From Anaerolinea sp. (GTDB lineage Bacteria; Chloroflexota; Anaerolineae; Anaerolineales; Anaerolineaceae): a DNA stretch of 30,220 bases. The position numbers and the translations under genes are program-made. The stretch lies in NCBI GenBank assembly GCA_029975965.1, contig JARKOV010000124.1:1-30220 (forward strand), written 5' to 3'. A model generated the notes under the pieces. It saw only the letters and a program-made list of their open reading frames with translations. It did no database searches and was not told the origin of the DNA. This document shows, piece after piece, positions 6,633-16,400 of the stretch; within the stretch, counting starts at the first letter, position 1; each line of letters begins with the position of its first letter.

Positions 6633-7717
6633 GGGGTGCGACCGTACGAGGCCCCCGCTTTGGTGACCGTCACCCGCCCGTTGGCCGCGATCCTGAAGCG
6701 CTGGTAGGTGGTGAAGAAGCGGCGTCCGTTGCCGGTGGAAGAAGCGCAACGGTAGCGGTTCGGGATGACCCAGTAGAACCCACCCGCCGACCAGGGGGCG
6801 GGCAGCACCCCGCCGCGGATTCCGGCGGTGTCGAAGCGGATGGTGTTGTTCCAGCGGATGCGGACGAAATCGGGGTTGGGATGGTGGTCGAGGTCGGCGC
6901 CGCCGGCCTGCAGGGTGGCAAAATATCCCGAAACCCCCGAGGCGGGGCGGGCTTCCTCCAGCATTTCGGCCCAACCAAAATTGACCGACTTGGGGTGGAT
7001 GTGCACCACCAGGAACATGAGCGCTCCCGCGGTGCCAGCCGGGATGGTCGTGTCCACGCTGTCGCGCACCATTTTGATCTCGTTGGGGGCGATGACGTCC
7101 ATGGTGATGCTGGCGGTCTCGCCGGTGTCGGGGATGGTGGCGGTGATGGTGGCCGGGCCGGGTTGTTCAGGGGCGGCCCAGAAGAAGTCGTCCACGTTTT
7201 CGCGCGCCCTCGGCCAGCCGACGTCGGAAGTCCAGTTGGCGCGCCGACCGCCGACTGCGAAGTGCACGTCTTCGCAGGTGCCGATGGTGGTGCGATCGTC
7301 GCCGGTGCCATCGGGGGCATGGGCTGCAGTGCGGCTGGTGACTTCCAGCGGTGCGGCAGCGCCGCCTTCAGCGGGAGCCTCCGCTTCTGGGGCGGCCTCC
7401 TCGGCGGGAGCGGCAGCCTCTGCCTCTGGAGCAGCGGCTTCCGGGGCAGCGGCTTCAGGCGCCGCCGCATCGGGAGCCGGGCCAGCCTCGGCGGCGGGTA
7501 CATCTTGCCCGACGGCGATCTGGTTGCGCGGCGGTTCGGGCAGCGGCGACTGTTCGTCGGCCATGAAGCCGCGGGCGGCGGGCATTGCGGCCGGCCGGAT
7601 GCGCATCTGGTCGAAGCGGTAAGTGGCGCGGGCCGGCTCACTGCGCCGAATGGGCTGCGACTCTCGGGCGGCGGCGCGGGCCGGCGTTTTGGCTGCGGGT
7701 TGAGCAAACGTTCGCAT
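6629..7717 (-). CDS. eCIS-tag-like protein with Ala/Pro/Glu linker and unknown C-terminal domain
   Basis: The 362-residue protein begins MRTFAQPAAKTPAR. From memory this resembles the M(R/K)TFAQK opening of many DUF4157 ('eCIS core domain') proteins, which are found with extracellular contractile injection systems. The DUF4157 zinc-peptidase motif itself (HExxH) is absent. Residues about 74-123 are a low-complexity Ala/Pro/Glu linker made of near-repeats such as AAPEA. The C-terminal domain (about 145-362) contains GPATITATIPDTG, an FVRIRWNNTI segment and a tail with FTTYQRFRIAANGRVTVTKAGAS, similar to what I recall from C-terminal domains of such proteins. No signal peptide is visible. I prefer the ATG at 7717 over 7720 because the Shine-Dalgarno spacing is better and MRTFAQ fits the family. 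Confidence 0.8.
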   Translation of the reverse strand: MRTFAQPAAKTPARAAARESQPIRRSEPARATYRFDQMRIRPAAMPAARGFMADEQSPLPEPPRNQIAVGQDVPAAEAGPAPDAAAPEAAAPEAAAPEAEAAAPAEEAAPEAEAPAEGGAAAPLEVTSRTAAHAPDGTGDDRTTIGTCEDVHFAVGGRRANWTSDVGWPRARENVDDFFWAAPEQPGPATITATIPDTGETASITMDVIAPNEIKMVRDSVDTTIPAGTAGALMFLVVHIHPKSVNFGWAEMLEEARPASGVSGYFATLQAGGADLDHHPNPDFVRIRWNNTIRFDTAGIRGGVLPAPWSAGGFYWVIPNRYRCASSTGNGRRFFTTYQRFRIAANGRVTVTKAGASYGRTP

Positions 7718-7764
7718 CATTCGCCTTTCGCTTTAGATCAGGCCAGAGCAGGCCTGCGATTATC

Positions 7765-7793
7765 ATTATACGGATATTTTTGGTCTAATTCAA
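7765..7793 (-). promoter_or_regulatory. Sigma-70 promoter of the eCIS-tag operon
   Basis: On the minus strand TTGAAT (7793-7788) and TATAAT (7770-7765) are separated by exactly 17 nt. The transcript would start near 7758, about 40 nt before the chosen start codon, with AAAGG as ribosome-binding site. The two-gene operon therefore has its own near-consensus promoter. Confidence 0.75.
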
Positions 7794-7864
7794 TCGGTGA
7801 AAAGCGCTGCCGGTGGAGGTTCGAGCGGCGGGCATGCAGGGGGACAGAGGCCAACCTATATTTA

Positions 7865-7895
7865 ATTTGACAAATATCAAATCATATTGTATAAT
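7865..7895 (+). promoter_or_regulatory. Consensus promoter with inverted-repeat operator
   Basis: TTGACA (7867-7872), a 17-nt spacer and TATAAT (7890-7895) form a perfect sigma-70 consensus. ATTTGACAAATATCAAAT at 7865-7882 is a 6-6-6 inverted repeat (ATTTGA / TCAAAT) covering the -35 box. This is where an ArsR-type repressor would block RNA polymerase, and the second gene of the operon encodes one. Autorepression is inferred. Confidence 0.85.
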
Positions 7896-7933
7896 ATGTT
7901 TGTGTTACTATCTAATCAAAATGGGGTGATCCG

Positions 7934-8179
7934 ATGGACGACCTGGATACTATTTTTCAATCTGACCTGGCCGAGATCGAAAAAGTCCGCCTGGCATTCG
8001 GCTCGATCACAGCCAATTACGTTGATTTCGCGTCGCGCGAGGTGGAGATCGCTCGTGCGTTGAACGACAGCGAAAACCTGGTCAAAAACCAGATTCAAAT
8101 GAACCTGTGGAAAAGCGTGCGCGAGATTTTTGCCTTTTGCTACCTGCGCAGCACCGGAAGGAAGGCCTGGGATGAGTAA
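7934..8179 (+). CDS. Unknown 81-aa protein co-encoded with an ArsR repressor
   Basis: I recognise no family. The 81-residue protein is acidic at its N terminus (MDDLDTIFQSDLAEIEKV) and predicted largely helical, with two stretches of heptad-like hydrophobics around ARALNDSENLVKNQIQMNLW. It has no membrane segment, cysteine pair or signal peptide; its only cysteine is in FAFCYLRS. Translation is supported by GGGGTG upstream and by position: it is the first gene behind a perfect promoter. Its last 8 nt overlap the start of the ArsR gene, so the two are probably made together. It could be a partner, antirepressor or sensor for that regulator. Confidence 0.75.
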   Translation: MDDLDTIFQSDLAEIEKVRLAFGSITANYVDFASREVEIARALNDSENLVKNQIQMNLWKSVREIFAFCYLRSTGRKAWDE

Positions 8180-8762
8180 ACACAATGCCAACGCCGACCT
8201 GGAAACGCGCGCGGAGTTTTTCAAAGCCCTGGGGCACCCGGCGCGCCTGCTGATCCTCAACCTGATCCGCGTCAAGCCGCGCCACGGTGAAGAGCTGGCC
8301 GCCATTCTCAACCTGAATCCGGCGACGATCTCGCATCACCTCTCGCTCTTGAGCGCAGTCGGGCTTTTGAAAGCGCGCAAAGACCAGTACTACCAGACCT
8401 ATTCGCTGGTCGACGATGGGCTACAGCAGACCCTGGCCGAAGCGATCAGCCTTTCGCAGCCAGGGCTGGCCGCCGGGACGCAGGAAGACGCCTACCGGAA
8501 GAAGGTGCTGGCCACCTTCTTCCGCCGGGGTCGGTTGGTGAGCATCCCGGCGCAGTTGAAAAAACGCCAGGTGGTGCTGGAAAAACTGGCCCAGGAATTT
8601 GAGCCAGAACGGGATTACAGCGAACAGGAGATCAACCAGGTGCTGGTGGCTTTCCACGACGACGTCGCCTCGCTGCGGCGGGGGATGATCGAGCTGGGTC
8701 TGATGAGCCGGGAAAAGGGGATCTACCGGCGCACCTCGGCTGCCAGGCAGCCTTCGGCTTGA
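8172..8762 (+). CDS. ArsR-family repressor with DUF2087 domain
   Basis: The 196-residue protein has an ArsR/SmtB winged helix at residues about 14-85 (FFKALGHPARLLILNLI, then AAILNLNPATISHHLSLLSAVGLL). No CxC or ELCVCDL metal-binding motif is visible, so the inducer is probably not a classical ArsR metal. The C-terminal part (about 115-190; LKKRQVVLEKLAQEF ... EREYSE-type region ... LRRGMIELGLMSREKGIYRR) matches the DUF2087 pattern, which often follows such HTHs. Start ATG 8172 has GGAAGGAAGG before it; upstream in-frame ATG 8130 lacks this. The gene overlaps the preceding small gene by 8 nt. It also overlaps the convergent DUF362 gene by 40 nt at its 3' end. Confidence 0.9.
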   Translation: MSKHNANADLETRAEFFKALGHPARLLILNLIRVKPRHGEELAAILNLNPATISHHLSLLSAVGLLKARKDQYYQTYSLVDDGLQQTLAEAISLSQPGLAAGTQEDAYRKKVLATFFRRGRLVSIPAQLKKRQVVLEKLAQEFEPERDYSEQEINQVLVAFHDDVASLRRGMIELGLMSREKGIYRRTSAARQPSA

Positions 8763-9838
8763 TAGCGCTCGAAAAGCGCCCCCCAGGGGGTGGTCTTGCG
8801 CCAGCGCTCGGCCACCGCGCGGAATTTCAACGGCCAGTAGAGATAATCTTGCTCGACTTCGCCGATGAAGGTCGGAATGGCGACGATGGGGGTGCGGAAG
8901 ATCAGCTTCTGGAAGGCGCGCGTCGGTCCGTACCATGACAGCCAGGCCAGGAAGGTGTGCGTGCTGTAACCGACCTTGAAGCCCCAGCTTTCAGCCGGGG
9001 GCGGATCGCCGACCACTTCGATCTCGCGTGGGTCGCCGCAGCCCAAACCACCTTCGTGGGCGAGGCGGATGTAATCGATCGACAGCGGGTCGAAGCCCAT
9101 CAGGCGGGCCGCCACCGCGTCGATGGCCACCTGGTCGGCGGACGCCAGCAGGACATTTTTCACCAACGGCGTCATCAGGCGCGGCCCAGGACCGTTGCCG
9201 GCGGTCGTCCCATCCATGATGGCGAACAACCCCGGGTGGATCTCTTTTTGGATCGCCAGCAGGTCGACCAGCGTTTGGTGGATCCAGGTGTGGGTGTAGT
9301 GGCGGTACTTGGTCAGCAACCCGCCGAAGGCGTTCTTCATCGCCCCGGTGGTGGTGGTGTACATGTGCGTCTTGACCGTGGGCAGGTGGACCATGTTCTT
9401 GCCGATGAAGTAATCGGGGACGCGCAGCCCTTCCGGGTAGATGTGGTCCAGCGCCAGCATCCTGGCCTTGGGGCGGTACTCGACCCAACTCATATCCTGC
9501 GGGCGGAAGTTGTAACGCACCGGGATGTCGTGCCCGCGGAATATCGGAAGGTAGCCGTTGAGGTCTTCGCCTTTGAAGGCGTTGGTCACCACGGTCTGGT
9601 TCTGCACACACACCAGATCGTTAAAACCGGCCGCGCGCAGCGCCAGGATGCTGCCTTCCAACTGCCAGGGGGTGGTGTTGGCCGCAGGCATGGGGAAATG
9701 CCAGGTGATGTTGTCCTTGAGCAGGGTGGTCAGCCCGGGTTGCAGCGCCTGCGCGCCGCCTGCCAGCTCGAACAGGCGCTGGTAATCCTCCAGCACGGAT
9801 TCGGGTGATGTGTACAGGAAGGCTACCCGAGAGGTCAT
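8723..9838 (-). CDS. DUF362 domain-containing protein
   Basis: A 371-residue protein resembling DUF362 family members, a widespread group of unknown biochemical function sometimes fused to ferredoxin domains; no CxxC clusters are present here. Recognisable parts are VLLKDNITWHFP near the N terminus (metal- or substrate-site-like region), IGKNMVHLPTVKTHMYTTTTGAMKNAFGGLL in the middle, and ASADQVAIDAVAARLMGFDP. Start ATG 9838 is chosen because a GGAG motif lies 9 nt upstream and the 59 residues before it are arginine/proline-rich out-of-frame reading of the neighbour. It follows the YhcH gene by 19 nt, so the two are co-transcribed. Its 3' end overlaps the convergent ArsR gene by 40 nt. Confidence 0.85.
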   Translation of the reverse strand: MTSRVAFLYTSPESVLEDYQRLFELAGGAQALQPGLTTLLKDNITWHFPMPAANTTPWQLEGSILALRAAGFNDLVCVQNQTVVTNAFKGEDLNGYLPIFRGHDIPVRYNFRPQDMSWVEYRPKARMLALDHIYPEGLRVPDYFIGKNMVHLPTVKTHMYTTTTGAMKNAFGGLLTKYRHYTHTWIHQTLVDLLAIQKEIHPGLFAIMDGTTAGNGPGPRLMTPLVKNVLLASADQVAIDAVAARLMGFDPLSIDYIRLAHEGGLGCGDPREIEVVGDPPPAESWGFKVGYSTHTFLAWLSWYGPTRAFQKLIFRTPIVAIPTFIGEVEQDYLYWPLKFRAVAERWRKTTPWGALFERYQAEGCLAAEVRR

Positions 9839-9857
9839 AGCGATTTGCTCCGCAAGA

Positions 9858-10319
9858 TCAGACCCGCACCTTGAGCACGATTTTGCGCACCGCCGCCGGC
9901 TTCTCACCCGCCAGCTTGGGGGCGTGAGCGTCGGCGGGGTAAAAGATGGCGGCCTGCCCGGCTTTGACCAGCACCGGCGTGAGCTGTGCGGCGGGCAGGT
10001 GGCCGTGGAAGACATCTTTCTCCGGATTGTAGGGGGTCGAGTCGAGCAGCTCGGTTACCGGCGCCCACCCCATCACTTCTTCGCCGGAGACGATGAACTG
10101 GATGTCGATGTAATGCTGGTGGGCCTCCAGGCGCACCACTTCGGCGACGGGCGCCGTCTCATAAGCCTGGACCAGCGCATAAACGTTCTGGCCGTCGACC
10201 GCCACCCGCTCGGGCAAGTCGCTGCGGTCGGCGTTGACCGCCAGCCATTCGAGGGCGGTGCTTAACGAAGGGGTCAGGGCGACTTGCCGCGCGAGGTCGG
10301 GTAAAGGGGCAACGATCAT
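9858..10319 (-). CDS. YhcH/YjgK/YiaL family protein
   Basis: The 153-residue protein belongs to the YhcH/YjgK/YiaL (DUF386) family of cupin-like proteins. Members include sialic-acid anomerases and the beta-galactosidase EbgC subunit. Hallmarks are the metal-binding-like HQHYIDIQFIVSGEE stretch (about 88-102) and FYPADAHAPKL near the end. Length matches the family. A GGAG motif upstream supports ATG 10319. It is the first gene of a pair with the DUF362 gene. A role in sugar or sugar-acid metabolism is likely by family, but no sugar operon surrounds it and the substrate cannot be told. Confidence 0.92.
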   Translation of the reverse strand: MIVAPLPDLARQVALTPSLSTALEWLAVNADRSDLPERVAVDGQNVYALVQAYETAPVAEVVRLEAHQHYIDIQFIVSGEEVMGWAPVTELLDSTPYNPEKDVFHGHLPAAQLTPVLVKAGQAAIFYPADAHAPKLAGEKPAAVRKIVLKVRV

Positions 10320-10400
10320 GTTGGTTTCTCCAGATGGTGATAAGGATATTGTAATCCGATTCAGGTCGGACGCGCTCGGTGGGAACTATTTCGCCACCGG

Positions 10401-10431
10401 TTGCGTCTCAGCCATGTAGCCTGTGTATAAT
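10401..10431 (+). promoter_or_regulatory. Possible promoter of the macroglobulin gene
   Basis: A perfect TATAAT at 10426-10431 lies about 32 nt before the start codon of the macroglobulin gene. The only -35-like hexamer is TTGCGT at 10401-10406, with a long 19-nt spacer, so the -10 is convincing and the -35 weak. The ribosome-binding site AGGAG is at 10454-10458, 5 nt before ATG 10464. Confidence 0.6.
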
Positions 10432-10463
10432 GAGGGTATGCGCGCTTTAAAAAAGGAGCGAAT

Positions 10464-13400
10464 ATGAAGTCCCCCCGCCCGTCCACGGCCTCGCGCCGTT
10501 TTTCCATCGTCTTGAGCGTCCTTTTGTTGGCCAGCCTGGCCTGCGTGATGCCCACGTTTGGGCGGGCGACCCCCACCCCAACCGCAGCCGGACCCGAAAT
10601 CCCCACCGCGGCGCCCTCCGGCGGCGGAAAGCCGCTCCAACAGCAGGAGCTGCCCCCCGTCCTGGTCGAGACCGACCCGCCCCTCGGCAGCGAAATCGCC
10701 CCTACGGCGGCGCTGACCTTCTTCTTTAACCAGCCCATGGACCAACCCTCGGTGGAAGCCGCTCTGCAGGGTGAGCCGCCGCTGGCCGGGCGCTTCGAGT
10801 GGCTGGATGACTCGACCGTCCGCTTCTACCCCGACCGGCCTTACCCGACCGGGGCCGAGATTCGCCTGACCTTCGCGGTCACCGCGCTGGCATCCAACGG
10901 GCTGGCGCTGCAGGAACCGGTCGAGCTATCGTTCCAGGTCGCCGACAGCCTGCGCGCCGTCGAGCGCGTACCCCAACCGGGCACGCCGGACGCGAACCCC
11001 GCTGCCGCGGTGGTGGTCACCTTTAACCGCCCGGTCGTGGCGCTGGGCGAGGAGCCGGGCGCTTCGCCGCCCGCGTTCACCCTCGAACCGCAGGCCGCCG
11101 GGCGCGGGGAGTGGCTCAACACCAGCACCTACATCTTCTATCCCGAACCTTCCCTTGCCGGCGGGGTAACGTATTCGGTAGTGCTCGATCCCAACCTGAC
11201 CAGCAGCGACGGCGTGCCGCTCAGCCTGGAGGGTCTCGAACCGCAGGAGTGGAGCTTCACCACAGCCCTTCCAACGGTGGTTAACCTGCAGTACGGCGAG
11301 CGTGATACCCTTGAGCTGGATGGCAAGACTACCCTGACCTTTAACCAGCCGATGGACCGCCAGAGCGTCGAGTCGAACCTGCGCCTGCAAGACGAGACCG
11401 GCAGCTCGCGCCCGCTGAGCTATGAGTGGAACGAGTCGGGCACAGAAGTGGTCTTCCAGCCGCAGTCTTTGCTGGAGCGCGACACGCGCTACACGGTCTT
11501 CCTGGACGGTGCTGCGCGCAGCCTGGGCGGCGCGGAGACCGGCTTCGACTTCAGCGCCGACGTGCGCTCGACCCCTCGGCTGGCGGTCGAATCGACCTCG
11601 CCGGAGACGGGCGAGCGGCTCAACGCCAATTACGGCTACGCCTATTTCATCATCAACCTGACCGCCCCGCTGGCCAGGCAGGATCTCGACGGCCTGGTCA
11701 GCATCGACCCGCCGCTTGGCAGCAAAAATGTCCAGGCGGCTTTTGACCGCTATGGCCTCACCATCGATGGCGCATTCCAGCCCTCCACCACCTACACCAT
11801 CACGCTGTCGGGCAACCTGCGCGACCGCTGGGGCGGAACGCTCGGCGCGCCGGTCACCCTGCAGGTGACCACCGAGACCCCGCCGCCATCCCTGGTCATC
11901 CCGGTCGCGCAGAGCGGTTCACCGGCTATTTTTGTGCCGGCCGGCCAGACCGCATTGAGCGTGCGCGTGACCAACCTGAGCCAGGTGCAGGTGTCGCGCA
12001 GCCAGCTCACCTTCGCCCAATTTAACGCCAGCCTGACGGAGTATGTCCCGCCGCAGGGCTCCGGGCGGCAAAGCTGGACGGCGCGCTTCGAGGTTCCTCC
12101 CGACCGCAGCACGCCGACCACCCTGGCACTCGACCCCGCCGGTCAGGTGCTCACCCCGGGGTTGTACGCGCTGGAAGTGAATGCCCCGGGGCTGGACGAA
12201 GCCGCGCGGCGCAGCTACCTGATCGTGGCGAGCAAAATTCACCTGACGATGAAGCTCAGCCCCAACCAGGCGGTCATCTGGGCGGTGGACCTGGAACGGC
12301 AGGCGCCGGCGGAAGGGCTGGCCTTGCGCGTGCTGGACGTAGCCGGCGAGCAGTTGGGCACCTGCATCACCTCCGCAGAGGGACTGTGCAGCGTCGAGCT
12401 GGTCAGCCAGAAGCCCTCCTACGAAGAAGTGTACGCGGTGGCCGGCGCGCCGGGAGACGCCAACTTTGCGCTCGTCTCGCGCAGCATGAACCGCGGCTCC
12501 ACCACCTGGGAGCTGGGCATCCCCAGCGAGCTCGAATCGAACCGCGACTTCATCTACCTGTACACCGACCGGCCGATCTACCGCCCCGGCCAGACGGTCA
12601 ACTTCAAAGTCGTCCTGCAGCGGAAAGAGAACGCCCGCTACACCCCCCTGGACGTGAGCGAGGTGGAGCTCCAGGTTTTGCCGCCCTACGATTACACCCA
12701 ACCCGAGCAGAAACCGTTGACCACCTTGCGCCTGCCGGTTTCGCCGCTGGGAACCACCGACGGCAGCTTTGCCCTGCCGGTTGACGCCCAACCGGGGTTT
12801 TACACGCTCAATATGCCCGAGCTGAGCGCCAGCCTGTCCTTCCAGGTAGCCGAATATCGCAAGCCGGAGTTCGATTTGCAAGTCGCTTTCGACAAGCAGG
12901 AATACCTGGCTGGCGACGCGCTCTCCATTAAGGTCAACGCGCAATATTACTTTGGCGCGCCGGTCAGCGACCTGCCGGTGAACTGGCAGTTGTACGCCCG
13001 CCCGGAGTGGGTTTTCCTGCCGGACGGGTTGCAGGCGGGCGCTTACGACGAGTCGTGGCTCAACCCGCCGAATATCTACACCCCGGGGCTGGGCACCTTC
13101 ATCACCCAGGGGCAGAGCCAGACCGGCGCGGACGGCACGCTGGTGATCGAGCTGCCCTCCGATACCTACGCCGACTATGCCCTCTCCAACCGCAGCCGGC
13201 TGGTGATCGAGCTTTCGGCGATGGACGAGAGCAACATGCCGGTCAGCACCCGGGCAGAAGCCACACTGCACCCTTCCCAGTTTTACATTGGCGTTCGCCC
13301 CGACGCCTGGGGCGCGCAGGCGGGCGAGGAGCTCGGCTTTTCCATCCAGGCGCTGGATTGGGCCAACCAGCCCGCCGGAGAGCACACCTTGCGCGCCGTT

Positions 13401-16400
13401 TTTAGCCGCGTGGAATGGGTCACGGATGCCGACCAGGATCCGCTGTATGGGTATCCCGTGTACCGCAAAGTGCTCACGGAGATCGGCAGCAGCGACCTGC
13501 GCACCAACGCGTTGGGGCGCGCGCGGGTGGCCTTCACCCCGCCGGATGCCGGCACCTACCAGTTGGACATATCCGGCGAAGGCGCATTGACCCAGTTGCT
13601 CACCTGGGTCAGCGGCCCGGGAATCGCGCCCTGGCCGAGCTTGCCCTACCAGCGCCTGCGCCTCGAAGCCGACGCGGCCGAATACGAGCCCGGCCAGACG
13701 GCGCGCATCCGCATCCCCAACCCGTACGCGCAGGCTGGGCTGGCGTTGGTCAGCGTGGAGCGCAGCCGGGTGATGCGCACCTACGTCGTCGAAGTCAACC
13801 AGTCGCTGCAAGAGTTCGAGCTTCCTTTGCAAGCCATCGATGCGCCCAACGTCTACGTCTCGATCCTCTTGATCGGGCGGACGGGTAACGGGCAGCCGGA
13901 TTTCCGCCAGGGTTATCTCAACTTGATCGTCAATCCGGACGCGCTGCGCCTGAACGTTGAGGCCGCCTTTACCCCACCCGAAGCCGGACCGGGTGATACC
14001 GTGCGCCTCGACCTGCGCGTCACCGGCGCAGATGGCCGTCCGGTGCAGGGCGAGTTCTCGCTGGCGCTGGTCGACAAAGCCGTGCTGGCGCTGGCCGACC
14101 CCAACAGCCAGGAGATTTTCGAGGCCTTCTACGGCGTGCAGCCGCTGGGCGTGCAGACCAGCCTCAACCTGACCGCCTTTTCCGGCACCACGATGACCGC
14201 CGAGCTGGGTCGCGGGGGCGGAGGCGGGGGCGATATGGCGGTCACCCCCGGCGAGCGCACCGAGTTCAAAGACACCGCCGCCTGGGTGCCCACCTTTGCG
14301 ACCAACCAGGATGGGCTGGCTGGGTTTGACCTGCGCCTGCCCGACAACCTGACCACCTGGGTGGCGGACCTGCGCGGCTTGAGCGCGGATTCGCGGGTCG
14401 GCCAGGCGCAACTGGAGATCGTGGTGACCCGCGACCTGCTGGTGCGCCCGGTGACGCCGCGTTTCCTGGTGGTCGGCGACCACGTCCAGTTTGGCGCGGT
14501 GGTGCAAAACAACACCGGCGAGGCGCTGGTGGTCGACGTGAGCCTGGAAGCGCCCGGCCTGACGCTGGACGATTCCAACACGGCGGTGCAGAAAGTGGAG
14601 GTGCCGCCGAACGGACGGCGGCGCGTCGATTGGTGGGTGACCGTCCAGGATGTGCCCTCGGTGGACCCGGTGTTCCGCGCGGCCTCCGGCAACCTGGAAG
14701 ACGTCACGCACACCGAGCGCGGCGCGCTGCCCGTGCTGCGCTACACCGCCACGCAAGCCTACGCCACGGCGGGGTTGCTGGCGGAGAGCGGCCAGCGCCT
14801 GGAAGTGGTCAGCCTGCCGCGCACCTACACCCCGACCGGCGGCGAGCTGCGCCTGGAGCTCTCTCCATCGCTGGCGGCGACCGTCTTGCAGGGGCTGGAA
14901 GCGCTGGAGGCTTTCCCGGACGACTTCACCGAGCCGGTGATCTCACGCCTGCTGGCCAACGCTGCCACCTACCGCGCGCTGCGCGACTTCAACCTGCAAG
15001 CCCCCGACCTGCGCGATTCGCTGGCGCGCGAGATTCGCAAGGACCTCAGCCGGCTGCTAATGTTGCAAAGCTATGACGGCGGTTGGAATTGGGGCGACAT
15101 CAACCGCGAGAGTGACCGCCGCCTGACAGCCTACGCGCTGCTGGCGCTCAACCAGACGGCCCTGGCCGATTTCTATGTCAACCCCGATTCGTACACCCGT
15201 GCCCAGGATTTCCTGGCCGGCAGGATGGTCACCCCGACCCGCGAGATGGACGACGCCCTGACCAACGAGGAAGCCCTGGTCGCCTTTGCCCTGCAGCAAT
15301 CCGGGCGGACGGACGTCAACCCCGATGAGCTGTACGTCTTGCGCGAGAAACTCACCCCGTGGGGCAAAGCCATGCTCGCCCTGACCATCGAGGGGTTAAG
15401 CCCCGGCGATGAGCGCGCTCGCTCGTTGATCTCCGACCTGGAGGGGCTGGCCGACCGCAGCGCCACCGGCGCGAGCTGGCAGCCCGGCGCGGATGACTGG
15501 CGAAGCTGGGCGACCCCGGTGTACACCACCGCCGTGGTCAGCTACGCGCTGGCGACGATCGACCCGGCCGCCGCGCTGCTCACCGATTCGGTGCGCTACC
15601 TGGTGTTGCACCGCCGCCCGTCCGGCTGCTGGTTCTCCAGCTACGATTCGGCCTGGGCGCTGCTGGCGCTCAGCCAGGCGCTCAAATCGACAGGCGACCT
15701 GCAGGCCGACTTCAGTTACCAGGCTGACCTGAACGGCGCGCTGTTTGCCGCCGGCGAAACCGGCAGCCCCGAGAGCGCCTTGAACCCGGTCACCGTCCGT
15801 GCCCCGCTCAGCCAGCTCATTCCCGACGGTCCCAACGCGCTGCAGATCAGCCGCACCCAGGGCGACGGTCGCCTGTATTACCGCGCTTACCTGGAAGTGG
15901 GCCGCCCCGCAGCCGACGCCCCGGCCTACGCGCGCGGCGTGTTCATCGAGCGCGAATATTTCCGCGCCGGGGTCAATTGTCGCGAGCAGGAATGCGCACC
16001 GGTGACGGAGGCCGAGCTGGGCGACCTGAACGGCCTGCTGGTGCGCCTGACGGTGACGTTGCCCCGGGATATGTATTACCTGGTCGTCGAAGACGCCATC
16101 CCGGCGGGCACCGAGGTGATCAACCCCAACCTCAAGACCAGCCTCCAGGGGTTCGTTCCGGAGGAGCTGCCCCCACCGGAGAACGACCCGGTCAATCCGT
16201 TCAGCCGAGGCTGGGGCTGGTGGTGGTTTGGCGAGGCAAAGGTGTTCGATGACAGCATCCGCTGGATCGCGCCTTACCTGCCCGCCGGAACCTACACGCT
16301 GACCTACCGGCTCTCGCCGGTGCTGGCGGGAGAGTTCCAGACCATCCCAGCGCACGCCTACCAATATTACTTCCCCGAGGTGGAAGGGCGCAGCGCCGGT

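Noticed and set aside
6633..6974. N-terminal extension of the 114-aa gene
   Set aside because: The extra 114 codons are Arg/Pro/His-rich out-of-frame reading of the upstream gene; the ATGA overlap gives a natural start at 6632.
9839..10015. 59-codon N-terminal extension of the DUF362 gene
   Set aside because: Arg/Pro/Ser/Cys-rich sequence that mirrors the YhcH gene; a Shine-Dalgarno supports 9838.
11919..14756. 945-codon open frame on the minus strand inside the macroglobulin gene
   Set aside because: It lies entirely opposite a well-supported gene; its composition (His/Gln/Arg/Gly-rich, no domains) is that of an antisense shadow in GC-rich DNA.
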